Below are positions 1 through 10,429 of a stretch of 64,000 bases of DNA, in pieces (position 1 is the first letter of the stretch; each line of letters starts with the position of its first letter). This stretch comes from Heterohyrax brucei (Eukaryota; Chordata; Mammalia; Hyracoidea; Procaviidae). The notes under the pieces are model-generated. The model was not told where the DNA came from, searched no databases, and was given only the letters and a program-made list of their open reading frames with translations. A program made the position numbers and the translations under genes. The DNA lies in contig CM053162.1 in the NCBI GenBank assembly GCA_028571685.1, positions 64,592,351 through 64,656,350 on the forward strand, given 5' to 3'.

Positions 1-111
1 ACAAAAAGACTGGTAGTTCAAATCCACCAGGCAGTCTTTGGAAACTATGGGGATAGTTCTACTCTGTCCTATAAGGTCTCTATGAGTGGAATTGACTTGA
101 AAGCAATGAGT
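1..111 (+). repeat. AfroSINE tail (tRNA-derived SINE), cut by window start
   Basis: The B-box-like stretch GGTAGTTCAAATCCACCAGG and the body with CTATGGGGATAGTTCTACTC and ATGAGTGGAATTGACTTGA match the repeat recurring about twenty times here in both orientations. The tRNA-like 5' half with the A box lies outside the window. It abuts an L1 3'UTR on its right. Family assignment is from recall of the Afrotheria SINE consensus. Confidence 0.8.
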
Positions 112-528
112 CCTGTTTGGGGGTTCTTTATGGGAGGGGGGCCCAAGGTGACCACCAGCAGTCCCTGGGTTATATACACCATTTCTCAGGGCCAATAGTA
201 GGCTAAGGATGTATCTTGCATTCCCAGCAGTAATTACTGAGGTCAACTCTTTGGACTGGACTCGGGGACACAGAGTGACCATATTGTGCGTACACTTTAT
301 GCTTCTATGCATCTATAGGATGTCATCTTACTGGCCTCTTACTAGAGGGGAGTGGAGAGAGTGGAGAGGAGGGGACAGGAGATTGTTAAGAGGATATGAC
401 AGGTATAGAATGGAAACGAGGAGTGTGCTGTCTCCCGGCAAGGAGAGCAGAAGGAGCTGCAGATAGGCAGGTATGCAAATTTAAATTGGACTGTATACTT
501 TTCATTCAATCACAATAAAAAAAAAAAG
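112..528 (+). repeat. 5'-truncated L1, 3'UTR and poly(A) tail, sense
   Basis: This is sense-oriented L1 3'UTR, the reverse complement of 60,950-61,330 and similar to 31,028-31,430: it shares the GACTGGACTCGGGGACACAG segment, the purine-rich GGAGAGAGTGGAGAGGAGGG stretch and the end TTCATTCAATCACAATAAA followed by A residues. The AATAAA merges into the tail at 511-528. No ORF2 remains, so the copy is severely 5'-truncated. The ORF crossing it (209-466) is chance. Confidence 0.85.
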
Positions 529-815
529 AGTGCTGAGAATTGCTCTTATCACATGTTCCAGCTCAACTGGTAACTGTCCCATGAGACTTACATACAAATT
601 ATCTATTGTCGATAATATACTTACCCAGAACTACAAATGTAGGCCGGAAGAGAAGACTGGATGCCGGGAAGGAAACAAGATAAGACAGTACAGTGCTTGC
701 TTGACATAGCTACTTATTGGGCCTACTTGACTTTACACATAAGGGGCTCCCGTCTAAATTTCAAGGAGTTTTTTTTAGTCAGTGTAGCCAGTTGTGATTC
801 TGCCCATACTGCACT
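529..815. other. Unassigned non-coding stretch
   Basis: No repeat family, RNA gene or coding signal recognised; short ORFs here have no domain character. Confidence 0.5.
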
Positions 816-1185
816 GTACCCCCTATCTGTCAGTTTGTGGTATCGGTAGCTTGCATATTGCTATGATGCTGAAAGCTATGCACTGGTATTTCAAATACTA
901 GCTGGCTCATCTATAGTACTCAGGTTTCAGCAGTTTCCAGAGTAAGATAGTCTAGGAAAAGTCGATGATCTAATTCTGAAAATTATGCAAAGAAAACCTT
1001 ACGGACCTGGACAGAATATTGCCCTACGTAGTGCGGTAAGATTAGCCTGTCATGTTGGAAGCCACTCACCACACACACAGTGGCTACAACAGAGGACTGG
1101 AGCATCCTGGGGCTGTACACGTGGTGTACATGAGGTCTCTGAGTTGAAACTGACTCATTACAAAATAACGACAACAGCAAAGCAC
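816..1185 (+). repeat. Internally deleted RTE element (5' end joined to 3' tail)
   Basis: The left part (about 820-1,075) resembles the RTE 5' end seen in sense at 37,140-37,400 and antisense near 22,980-23,170: CTATCTGTCAGTTTG, TTGCTATGATGCTGAAAGC, CAGTTTCCAGAGTAAGATAG. The right part (about 1,125-1,185) resembles the RTE 3' terminus: GAGTTGAAACTGACTCATTA followed by an ACGACAAC tail. The endonuclease and reverse transcriptase coding regions are missing between them, which leaves a short non-autonomous-like derivative. The middle 1,075-1,125 is poorly matched and could be diverged RTE or unrelated DNA. Confidence 0.55.
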
Positions 1186-2054
1186 TGCATTGCTTTGCCC
1201 TTTAACCTTTCTGGTTGGGCTGCCCCTGTCCGTCCAGTAAGAGCTGGGATTCCACACCACCACACACTTGGCTGGTCCTCCTTAAATATCCCGCATGGAG
1301 CTAGACACACAATAACTGTGTGTTAAATAGGTGGTGAGCTGGTGTGCATGACCATTTAGAAGATAAGTTTCCTCTATTAAGAGGCAGTGTATCTTTTTTG
1401 GTTTATTCTTCCTGTACTAACCAGAGATCCCAGATCTGCAACGATTTAGAGGCTACTACAGTGGCCTGACTTTGAATTTATGATTTAGTTTTTGTCTTAG
1501 TTTGGGGGGTGGGAATCACATTTGGGATACACTCTTTGTTTTGCAGGCATAATTAAAATTTACGTGGTAGTCATTTTCATTAGGACTTGGTCAACTCAAT
1601 TAAAATATTAATTTGCGTGAATCTGTGTTTGCAGGCCTTGTATAGATTGAATTTGCAGGTCTTAATGATATACAAGTCATGAGAGTAATAACATTAGGAA
1701 CTATGGAAGCTCAGGAAGGAGAAATCAGCTAGTTTGAGAAAAATACATTTCTGACTCTCTATCTTTGAAAGTTCTTTTCTTCCCTTCCCGTTTGTGTCCT
1801 TACGCACCTGTCAGGAGGGAAAGTGGTGTTGACTATAGAAACATGCATAACAAAAAGGAAGCAAATTGTACAATCTTTCTGAGTGTTCGTAGATTACAGC
1901 CACACACAACCATACTATTTTATTGTTGTATGGATACAATGTTGGGTAGAACTCTATTTACACTTGTGGATGAAAGGAAAAATGGAGAATGTTCACATCC
2001 TAGTAGTAACGCTGCCCTGACCTGCCTCTCCAGGGTCATTTGGTGACACACTCC
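1186..2054. other. Unassigned non-coding stretch
   Basis: No recognised repeat or gene. ORFs at 985-1,326 and 1,765-2,046 have no recognisable domains, and the first overlaps an RTE derivative. Confidence 0.5.
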
Positions 2055-2400
2055 CTGGACCTTGGTGCTCTAGCTATGCTGACCTTCTTTCAATGTCTGG
2101 AGCAAACCTCAAGGCCACCACGCATACTGTGGTCCATGGCTAGAATGGTTTCCTTTCCTTTAACACTGTTAACCTGAACTCAGACTACAGTTCTCAACAC
2201 AAACGTCACTAGCTTAGATGCTTTTCCTGATCTATCAGTCTAAGTTAGTCCACTGTACTCTGTACTTGCCCTTCTGAGTTTGTGCCTGTGTTATTAATTA
2301 AGTGCTTATCCATAGGCTTATAGTGTTTATATCTGCCTCTTAATATACGTGAAAGAGGGAAATCTGGTTTGTTTACAGCTGTGTACCCACGACATAGATT
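2055..2400 (+). repeat. Possible L2 LINE 3' end
   Basis: The order of motifs resembles an old L2 3' end: a 'lysate' of TTCCTGATCTATCAGTCTAA, then GTGCTTATCCATAGG, then GAAAGAGGGAAATCTGGTTTG and CTGTGTACCCACGACATAG. Divergence is high and the call rests on recall. It is directly followed by an antisense AfroSINE. Confidence 0.4.
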
Positions 2401-2401
2401 A

Positions 2402-2563
2402 GTTCTTCAGGGTAACACCCGAGTCAATTCCGACTCATAACATCCCTATTATAGGACAGATCAGAACTGTCCCACAGGGTATCCAAGGAGTTTCTGGTGA
2501 GTCCCAACTGTCGACATTTTGGTTAATGGCAGAATTCTTAACCACTACGCCACCAGGGTTTCT
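2402..2563 (-). repeat. AfroSINE, antisense, near full length
   Basis: Reading + strand, it begins with the 3' end (GAGTCAATTCCGACTCATAA), continues through AACTGTCCCACAGGGTATCC and ends with the tRNA-like head CTTAACCACTACGCCACCAG. It lies 18 bp from the solo LTR on its right. Confidence 0.88.
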
Positions 2564-2581
2564 GTTCAATGTAGCAAGTAC

Positions 2582-3126
2582 TGTCTTAGTTATCCATTGC
2601 TGCTATAACAGAAATACCACAAGTGGATTGCTTAACAAAGACAAATTTATTTTCTCACAGTAAAGTAAGCTAAAAGTCCAGATTCAGAGTATCAGCCCCA
2701 AGGGGAAGCCTTCTCTCTCTCTTGGCTCTGACAGAAAATCCTTGTCTTCTCTTGGCTCTGACAGAAAGTCTTTGTCCTTAATTTATCCTGATCAGGAGCT
2801 TCTCAGTTGAAGTCGTCCTGAGTCCAAAGGACACACTCTGCTCTGAGTATGTCTTTCCTGGTTCTATGAGGTCACCAATTCTCTGTTCATTTCCTTTTCC
2901 TTTTTATCTCTTGTGATATAAAAGGTGACATAGATCAGATGTTAGGGAAACTCCTGGTACACTTGGTCAGGGATATGGTTTTACTAAGATTGTTACAATA
3001 CCACCCTGATCCTCTTTCACATAAAATTATAATCACAAAATGGAGGACAACCACACAATAGTGAGAATCATGGCCCAGCCAAACTGACACACACATTTGT
3101 GGGGAGACATAATTCCATTCATGACA
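2582..3126 (-). mobile_element. Solo LTR, ERVL-MaLR-like, antisense, perfect 5-bp TSD
   Basis: A 545-bp element running TGTCTTAG...ATGACA on the + strand, flanked by the perfect 5-bp duplication AGTAC (2,577-2,581 and 3,127-3,131). The reverse complement opens TGTCATGAATGGAATT and ends CTAAGACA, as in MaLR LTRs. No gag, pol or primer-binding region is attached, so it is a solo LTR. Five relatives occur in the window. The partial ORF 2,935-3,165 on the minus strand is chance. Confidence 0.85.
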
Positions 3127-3131
3127 AGTAC

Positions 3132-3760
3132 CCAACAAATATTTGTGTAAGAGTATATTCAACATTCAGTCTGTTACTGACTAATCCTAGTAGCTTCATA
3201 CTGCAGACCATGGCAGAGTACGCAAAGTTGTCATAAATCTCTTCTCTCCCTAAATGTGGATACTGCTTTACCCATCAAGAAATGGAGTCCATTTTCTCTT
3301 TTGTTGAATCTGGGATGGAGACATTCCTTGATCAACAGAATGTGGTAGATGTGATATTTTCAAGTCCCAGAGAAAGCATTAAGGAAGCCTGGTGTCTTTG
3401 CTTCCTTACTTTCAGGTGCTAGCCACAGCCTAAAAAGAAAACCAGGTGAGACCACTGAATGACGTTACACTATAGAGAAAGAGAATGCCTCGCATAAGAG
3501 GTGCCACAGGTGTTTGCGACGTCTTTTTGACTCTTTAGCCCAACCCAGATGCTAGCTGAATGCAGACAAGATACTGATCCAAACCAATGTCAGGTGGGGT
3601 AGGACAGCCACCTCCCCTTGAATTCCTAACATAAGAAATGACTAATTGCCCTTCTTCAAGTTTTGGAGGATTGTTATATGGCAATCGAGAATGGAAAATG
3701 TGGTCGACCGGTTTAAAGAAGAAAAAAGTGAACTTCAGAGTTTAAATGAAGTTCCGTAAG
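3132..3760. other. Unassigned, possibly an old LTR fragment
   Basis: Sequence around 3,300-3,600 (GGATGGAGACATTCCTTGAT, GAATGTGGTAGATGTGATAT) has the feel of an ancient LTR fragment but I cannot place it in a family. No coding signal. Confidence 0.35.
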
Positions 3761-3763
3761 TCA

Positions 3764-4992
3764 CATGTTGTTTTTGTTGTTAGGTGTCATCTGACTTACA
3801 GCGACCCTATGCAAAACAAAATGAAACACCGCCGCATCTTGCATCGTATCTACAATGATTTTTATGCTTAAGCCCGCTGTTGTCGGCACTGGGTCAATCC
3901 ATGTTGTCAAAGGTCTTCCTCTTTTTTGCTGACCCTCCACTCTACCAAGCATGGTCTTTTTCCAGGGGACTGATCCTTCCTGAAAACACGTGGAAAGTAT
4001 GTAAGACACAGTCTTGCCATCTTTGCTTCCAAGGAGCACTCTGGTTGTACTTCTGCCGGAGCAGATGTTTGTTCTTTTGGTGGTCCATGGTACATCCAAC
4101 ATTCTTCTCCAGCACCACAATTCAAAAGCATTGTTCTCTTCCGTCTTCTTTGTTCATTGTCCAGTTTTCACGTGCATGTGATGTAATTGGGAATACTGTG
4201 ATTTCGGTAGGAGTACTTTAGTCTTCAAAATGACTTTTCTTTTCAATAATTTAAAGAGGTCCTTTACAGCATATTTTCCCAATGCAATGCATCTTTTGAT
4301 TTCTTGATTGCTGTTTCCATGGGCATTGATTGTAGACTGAAGTAAAATGAAATCTTTGACAACATCAATCCTTTCTCAGCTTATGACAATGTTGCTTGCT
4401 GGTCCAGTTGAAAAGAGTTTTGTTTTCTTGATGTTAAGGTGCAATCCATACTGAAGGCTGTGGTCTTCGATCTTCATCAGTAAGTGTTTCACGTCTTCTT
4501 CACTTCCAGTAAGTAAGGTGCTGTCGTCTATGTAATGCAGGCTGTAAATGAGTTGTCCTCCAATCCTGGTGCCTCATTCTTCTTCATATAATCCAGCTTC
4601 TCAGATTATTTGCTTAGCATACAGATTGAAAAGGTATGGTGAAAAGATATAACCCTGATTCATGCCTTTCCTGACTTTAAACTATGCAGTGTCCCTTTGT
4701 TCTGTTTACACGACTGTCTCTTGATCCATGTACAGATTCCATGAGAGCACAATTAAGTGTTCTGGAGTTCCCATTTTGCACAACTTTAGCCACACTTTGC
4801 TATGATCCACATGATCAAATGCCTTTACGTGGTCAATGAAACACACGTAAACATCTTTCTGGTATTTTCTTTTTTCAGCCAAATTCCATCTGACATCAGC
4901 AATGATATCCCTGGTTCCATGTCCATTCTGAATCCAGCCTAAATTTCCAGCAATTCCTTGTCGATACACTGTTGCAATCACTTTTCAATGAC
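3764..4992 (-). repeat. RTE LINE 3' portion, antisense
   Basis: It starts (3' end of the element) with TGTTGTTTTTGTTGTTAGGT, the complement of the ACAAC tail, followed by the conserved 3' region. The best coding remnant is minus-strand 4,706-4,981, an RT fragment containing RNGHGTRDIIADVRW-like sequence, CFIDHVKAFDHVDHSK and GTPEHLIVLSWNLYMDQE. This covers RT motifs upstream of the YADD box; the YADD region and the C-terminal domain (4,120-4,700) are decayed. Other ORFs in the stretch (3,761-4,221) are fragments in other frames. Truncated at the 5' side within the RT. Confidence 0.85.
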
Positions 4993-5159
4993 TAGGTCAC
5001 GTAGCAGAAAATAAAACCTAGATAAAACACTTTTTTTTTTTTTAATTCTTAGTCTATACTACTTGTTTCCCTGTCAAACATACTTCACAGTCACTCAAGT
5101 TTGTTTTCCATGTTCCTAGACAACTTTTAGTTTTGAAAGATGCATACTATCTTATTGCT

Positions 5160-5690
5160 CATAGGTCTGAAAATTAAGCCAGAACACTTAATTGTTCTAA
5201 GTGCTACATAATTCATTGCTGTCACTATGGTCACCTTCTATTTACTCCCCCTGGGAAGCTATACACCACCCCAGCACCGAGCCCACCCTTAAAAGCAATT
5301 TTGGAATGCTGACAAGTTTGTGAACCTAATTGTATAGTTTTCTGTGAGAAAGTCTTTTACCAATAAACAAATAGCTGTATTGGAACACCCTCTCTACTCA
5401 CCTAATCTGGACTCCAGTGGCTTTTTTGTTTAGCCAAAAATAAAGGAAATATTAAAAGGAAGACATATTGATGACATTCGAGACATCAAGGATAATGCGA
5501 CAGCATTTTTTCTGGTCATTACAGGAAAAGAGTTCCAAAAGCTTTGAAGGGTTCACTAAGTGATAGCACTGGTGCATAGCTTCCTAAGGGGAGTGTTTCC
5601 AAGGTGACTATAGTGATATTCAGCAATGGCATATGTACTACTTTTCCTAAGATGAGTTTGTGAACTTAATTGGCAGTCCTGGTAGCCGAT
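5160..5690. mobile_element. Rearranged mariner with inverted 3' ends
   Basis: The left end AGGTCTGAAAATTAAGCC and right end GAACTTAATTGGCAGTCCT are degenerate mariner terminal repeats. The left arm (to about 5,310) is antisense transposase 3' end (CACTATGGTCACCTTC). The remainder (from about 5,365) is sense transposase C-terminal coding, with CTGTATTGGAACACCCTCTC giving AVLEHPLYSPN, then AAAGAGTTCCAAAAGC, and ends with GGTGACTATAGTGATATTCA, the complement of the left arm. Both outer ends are therefore the 3' end of the transposon. No functional transposase is possible. Confidence 0.7.
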
Positions 5691-5727
5691 CATAACTCAG
5701 GGATTGGAGTGATAGGTGAAATGGAGA

Positions 5728-5905
5728 AATCAATAGGCTGGGAGTCTGAAGACCTGAGCTGAGGATTCATGTTTGCCTTCCTCAGCTGTGAGCACCATTA
5801 TATAGTCTGTAAACAGAGGATAGTAACACATCTCCAAGGACTGTGAGGAATTTTAAATAAGATTATGTACTTTAAAGCACTTGGTAAATCATAATGAGCC
5901 AAACG
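5728..5905 (+). repeat. MIR SINE, sense
   Basis: MIR-like order of motifs: CTGGGAGTCTGAAGACCTGA, CCTTCCTCAGCTGTGAGCAC, GTAAACAGAGGATAGTAACA, then ACTGTGAGGAATTTTAAATA and TTTAAAGCACTTGGTAAAT. This is an ancient mammalian SINE and is strongly diverged. Confidence 0.7.
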
Positions 5906-6187
5906 TATTAACAAACAATCATCCTGAAATTTCAGAGTCTTATTCAGAACCTAGTATTATTTAAAGGTCTACCCATTTTGCAATAGCTGTTAACCTTTGG
6001 GGTATGATATTTCTGCTGATTGGTTACAACAAGAATAGCTCTATTTCAACTATGATGCTAGAAGAAACATACACTCCAAATAAATATCAATGATTTATAT
6101 GAATTTTATTAATGATCAAACTAAATAGGATAGTTTTAATAAGACAGAGTGAAACCCACTGAATTCTTAAAGGTGGCCAACACCAGG

Positions 6188-6737
6188 TGTTTTAGTTATC
6201 TAGCACTGTTCTGATAGAAATACCACAAGGTGGAAGACTTTAGCAAAGAACTGCTTATTGTTACACAATCCAGGAGCCTACAAGTCCAAATTCAGGGTAT
6301 CCACTCCAGGGTAAGGCTCTCCTTCCTTGTCAGCACTTGAGGAAACTCCTAATGCTGTGTCAGTCTTTGTCCAGGGAGCATCTTGGCATGAGAACCTCAG
6401 GTCTGAAGGACTTGCTCTTCTCCTAGTGCTGCTTTCTTGATGGTGCAATGTTCCCAATTCTCTGCTTGCTTCCATTTCCTTTTATCCCTTGTAGGATAAA
6501 AGGATTAAAGTTGGTACAGGCCACATTCCAAAGAAACTCCCTTTACAATGGAGCAGGGTTGTGACTTCAGGAAGGTATTTACAGTCCCACCCTAACCCTT
6601 TAACATACGGCATAGGAAAGTCACAAAATCGATGACAATCAGAAAATATTGGGAATCATGACCCAGCCAAATGGCTACACACATGCCCAGCCAAATGACT
6701 ACACACATTTAAAGGGGACACAGTTTAATCCATGACA
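6188..6737 (-). mobile_element. Solo LTR, ERVL-MaLR-like, antisense
   Basis: A 550-bp TG...CA element (TGTTTTAGTTATCTAGC to CCATGACA) of the same family as 2,582-3,126 and 17,893-18,394. Flanks are CCAGG and CCATG, a 4/5 match to a 5-bp duplication. Around 6,660-6,700 the ATGACCCAGCCAAATGGCTA unit is followed by a second CCCAGCCAAATGACTAC copy, a local ~24-bp tandem duplication. No internal retroviral region. The minus-strand ORF 6,278-6,475 is not retroviral coding. Confidence 0.83.
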
Positions 6738-6917
6738 CCATGGTTCCCCCATTCTTCATACGCTATAATCCCTGGGTGAACTTCATAGCAGAAAATACTT
6801 GTATCTAAGGCAATATCCCACCAACTGGTTGCTACAAGGGCCATAATATGACTGTCCATCATATGATTGATAAGAGATTTTGCTCATAATTGGAGGAAAG
6901 AAGGCTACTGTAAATCA

Positions 6918-7123
6918 CTTGTTGGTTGCTGTCAAGTCAATTCCAACTCACGGAAAGCCCATTGTGCACAGAGTAGAACTGCTCAGTGGGGTTTTCGTGT
7001 CTGGGACCTCTGGGGAGCAGGTTGCTAGGCCTATCTTCACTGCTTCCTTTTGCTGAGTGTGAACTGCTAACCTTTCAGCTGACAGTTAAGGCTTAACCAT
7101 TTATGCTACCCAAGGATTCTGGG
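6918..7123 (-). repeat. AfroSINE variant, antisense, longer body
   Basis: The + strand shows the SINE 3' end (GCTGTCAAGTCAATTCCAAC), AGAGTAGAACTGCTCAGTGG, an extra body segment relative to the short form, and a degraded tRNA-like head ending GCTTAACCATTTATGCTACC. Divergence is high. Confidence 0.75.
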
Positions 7124-8054
7124 TAAGGTATTAAGTGCTTAAAAACAAAGAACCAGTATCACCAGTGCTCGATGTAGGGAGGAAAAAGAAGGTAACAATA
7201 GTTGGAAAAAGAAATGTTTGCTGTTAATTTCACTTTTTGGTCATATGTTTCAGAGGTTATTTAGGTGAAAATAATGAGTGTCACATTCTTATTAGTCATG
7301 GCATCACTAACTTAGTGTGACTTTTCAAATACTTCTGCATGATGATTCGGTTAACTTTGTTTCCCTTAAAAATACCACCTAGGCAGTGCTAATGAGTTTT
7401 CCTGATTGAAAAAATAATAATAATAATACAAAAATACTTTGTAATGGCCTCTATGTTTAGCCTAAAGATTTAGGGACCCAAAAATAATGTTGGCATCCAC
7501 AATAGATGAGTCTTTCAGGCTATGAATTTCTGTTGATTTTATACCCTGTGGCCATACATCATTCTGAAACCAAAGTAATCCTACTACTCTTAGGCCTGTC
7601 AGCTCAATGAGTACTTCATCTTCCTTCATAATATTAACAGAGAGAAATCTTCTAGATGGGCAGAAAACAATTTACAGCCAGTGACACCTAAGAGGAGAAA
7701 AACAACTTGACCCTAAACCCATCCAGACTGTAGCCTAGAGATGAGGATGGAGTTGAGATTAAAACAAAAAACTCACAGCCACCATTTGTTTCAAAAATAT
7801 GATAAGAGGGAGGAGAAAGCAATCCTGTAAAACACAAGATCATAAGCAAACTTACCTTTTATTTATTTTACTCTGAATTAAGGTATAATAGTGACCTCTT
7901 TCAGTATCTGAAAGTGTTTAGTGTTTTGATATCAGTGGCACGCAGATGCCATTCAAGTGTCTGAAAAGTAAGACTAGCTCAGTGGTGTCAAACTTCTTTA
8001 TTAATCCAAAACACCAAAGAATCCGGTGGAAACCTCAGAGTTGTAGTCTCCTCC
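7124..8054. other. Unassigned AT-rich non-coding stretch
   Basis: Only a short AATAAT microsatellite near 7,411-7,430 stands out. No gene or repeat family recognised. Confidence 0.5.
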
Positions 8055-8627
8055 TGCCTTAGTCGCCTAGTGCTGCTATACCAGAAATACCACCAGTGAC
8101 GGCCTGGACAAAGAAAAGTTTATTGCCTTGCAGTCCAGTTGGCTAGAAGTCCAAATTCCAGGCCCTGACTCCAAGGGAAGGCTTTCTCCCTGTTTTGGCT
8201 CTGAAGGACAGTCCTTGAGATGCATCAATCTTCACTTGGTCTGGGAGCATCTCAGCACTGGAACCTCGGGTCCAAAGGATACAGTCTACTCCCAGCACTG
8301 CTTTCTTGGTGGAAGGAGATTCCCAGCTCTCACTTGTTTCTCCTTCCCTTTCTATTACTTGAGAAATAAAAGGTGGTACAGCCCATACCCCAGGAAAATA
8401 CCATGTTCATTGGATCAGAGAAGTGACTTTAATGAAGGTTTTACAGTCGAACCCTAGTCCCCTTTAAAATAATTCAATCCAGCATTAACCACAAGCAGAG
8501 ATCAGCATTCAAAACATGTTTAAAAATAACAATAACAAAATAGAGGATAACCACACAGTACTGGGAACCATGGCCCAGTCAAATTTCTACACACACATCT
8601 GGGAGGACATTAATTCAATCCATGCCA
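8055..8627 (-). mobile_element. Solo LTR, ERVL-MaLR-like, antisense
   Basis: Runs from TGCCTTAGTCGCCTAGTGCT to CAATCCATGCCA, about 573 bp, matching its relatives in order: GCTATACCAGAAATACCACC near the left, GACAGTCCTTGAGA in the middle, GGCCCAGTCAAATTTCTACA near the right. The flanks (CCTCC / CTCCC) do not give a clean 5-bp duplication. Two plus-strand ORFs over it (8,128-8,457; 8,516-8,761) are chance readings of the antisense LTR. Confidence 0.8.
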
Positions 8628-8760
8628 CTCCCATAGGCATTGTGATCTGTTCCCAAGTAAACCAGTGGAATAGAGGATCTGCAAGTTCTCTCAGAAGCCC
8701 ACAATTCTATGAGTTATATGCACTGCCTCTACAGGACCCATTATCCTACACAGCAAACTA

Positions 8761-10425
8761 AAATATCTACAACATCTAGGAGGGAAAATCAGAGAGAAGG
8801 AAATCTCATCATTTTTTTCTTTTATTTCCCCCATTTACTGTGGAAGAAAGGCAGTAATTCAGAATCACAGTGCATTTTTAAAATTTAGTATATACTAGGA
8901 TATTGTCCTACTGCCTTTCCACAGTGAGATTTGCAGTGAAAGGCCCTGCCAGTAAATTGGGAATTGGCTTTCACCTGAAGTCCTCCCATCACCTGAAGCA
9001 GTCCTGTAGAATAGAGCCTCTTACAAAGCAGTGAGACGCTGGTTAAATTTCTTTGACTTCCAAACACGAATTTATCTCAATGCCGTTTCTTTATCCCCCA
9101 ACTCTCTTGCCAGTCTTTCAATGGACTAGTATTACTACTTCTGCTGCTGCTGCTGCTGCAGCTCCTGATGCCTTGAAGTCTGCTTAGGGCGGCGCTGGAG
9201 GAAAGTAGCACTGATTTACTTCTCAAAAGAATGGGAGAAGAAGGCGGAACAGAAAGGTAAAGAGTACTGCACAAGTACATTACAATAATTGTCCTAGACA
9301 GTGTTCTTTATTTTGGTTCCTACTTTTCTGTTGTATACAAGAGTTCAGTCTCTTTGGGTGTTGCAATATTTCTTTACTCCTCCTTCACAGTTTTTTTGTG
9401 TGTGGCCACTCTCATTCCCAGAGTCTTGCTGCTTTTTAGTCCTCTTGTTTCCTTGAGGCAAATTCGCTCCTACTGAAGAGTTATGAAGTGAATGCCTTAT
9501 CTCAACAGCATAGTTTTTATTTATTTATTTATCTTTTAATTTAGAAAAGCACCTAATGGGAACAATGTTTAATCCAAAAGAAAGAGCCCCAACAGATGAG
9601 TGCTAGACTTCAGTCAGAGTTCTGGCAAAAAGAGCCAGGCAGGAGCTTTATCACATTTTAAGACCTGGCCTCAGAAGTTACACAATGTACGTTTCACTGT
9701 ATACCATTTGTTATACGTGAGTCCTAAAGGCTGTCTCACCTTAAGGAAAGGAAAATCTGATGCTATCTGTTGATAGGAAGAATGTCAAATAACTTGCAGA
9801 TGTCAAAACTCCCTCTTGCTCCTATCCTCCCCACTACCACACCAGGGTTAGATCATAGGCAGCAGATATTAGAAGAAAAGGGAAGATACAGTGGAATGTT
9901 GATAATTTCTGCCTTGTTGGACATCTGTCTTTCATAGAGCAAATGTCTTTTGTGAGACTACCTTTGTTGTATTATTGAGAGTTGCTTCTGAAATGACCTT
10001 TCATATTTCCTAGTTCCTTGAAGCAGAATTACAGTGTTTGACTAATCTCTTGCTAACTTCTCCTGAGTCCTGAACCTGTTCATGTTTTTCATCATGTTAC
10101 GCTCAGTCTCGTGTATGCTGGGAACGAGGGGCACAGAGCAAAGCCACACATTATTAGTTGTACCAACTGTCTTCAAACAATCTCTCTTAAAATTTCTAAT
10201 TTTTCCACAAGTCTAAAGGCGCATGATGAGGATTGATCTAGACAGAACTGGTTCTCACATGTTTTATATTGTCTGTATGGATTTATCTAGCATTTCTCTT
10301 TAGAATGCTACTATCTTAGTTACTATCCTGATCTTGGCAGTTTCACCAAAGTCTAAGAACATCAAGATGGTTTTTTTTTTAAATATCATATTATATGACA
10401 ATGACTAAAATTTCTTATCCTACAC
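8761..10425. other. Unassigned non-coding stretch with short CTG run
   Basis: About 1.7 kb with no repeat family recognised. It contains a (CTG)n/(GCTG) run at about 9,138-9,159, a small CpG-containing stretch at 9,180-9,250 and an ATTT run near 9,518-9,535. The minus-strand ORF 9,077-9,280 is serine-rich only because of the CTG run. Confidence 0.5.
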
Positions 10426-10429
10426 CAAA

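Noticed and set aside
3761..4221. Three overlapping ORFs of 74-119 codons
   Set aside because: They are fragments and shadows of the antisense RTE 3' end in several frames.
9077..9280. Serine-rich ORF and CTG run as possible exon
   Set aside because: The serine run is just the (CTG)n microsatellite read in one frame; no domain, splice context or CpG island of useful size.
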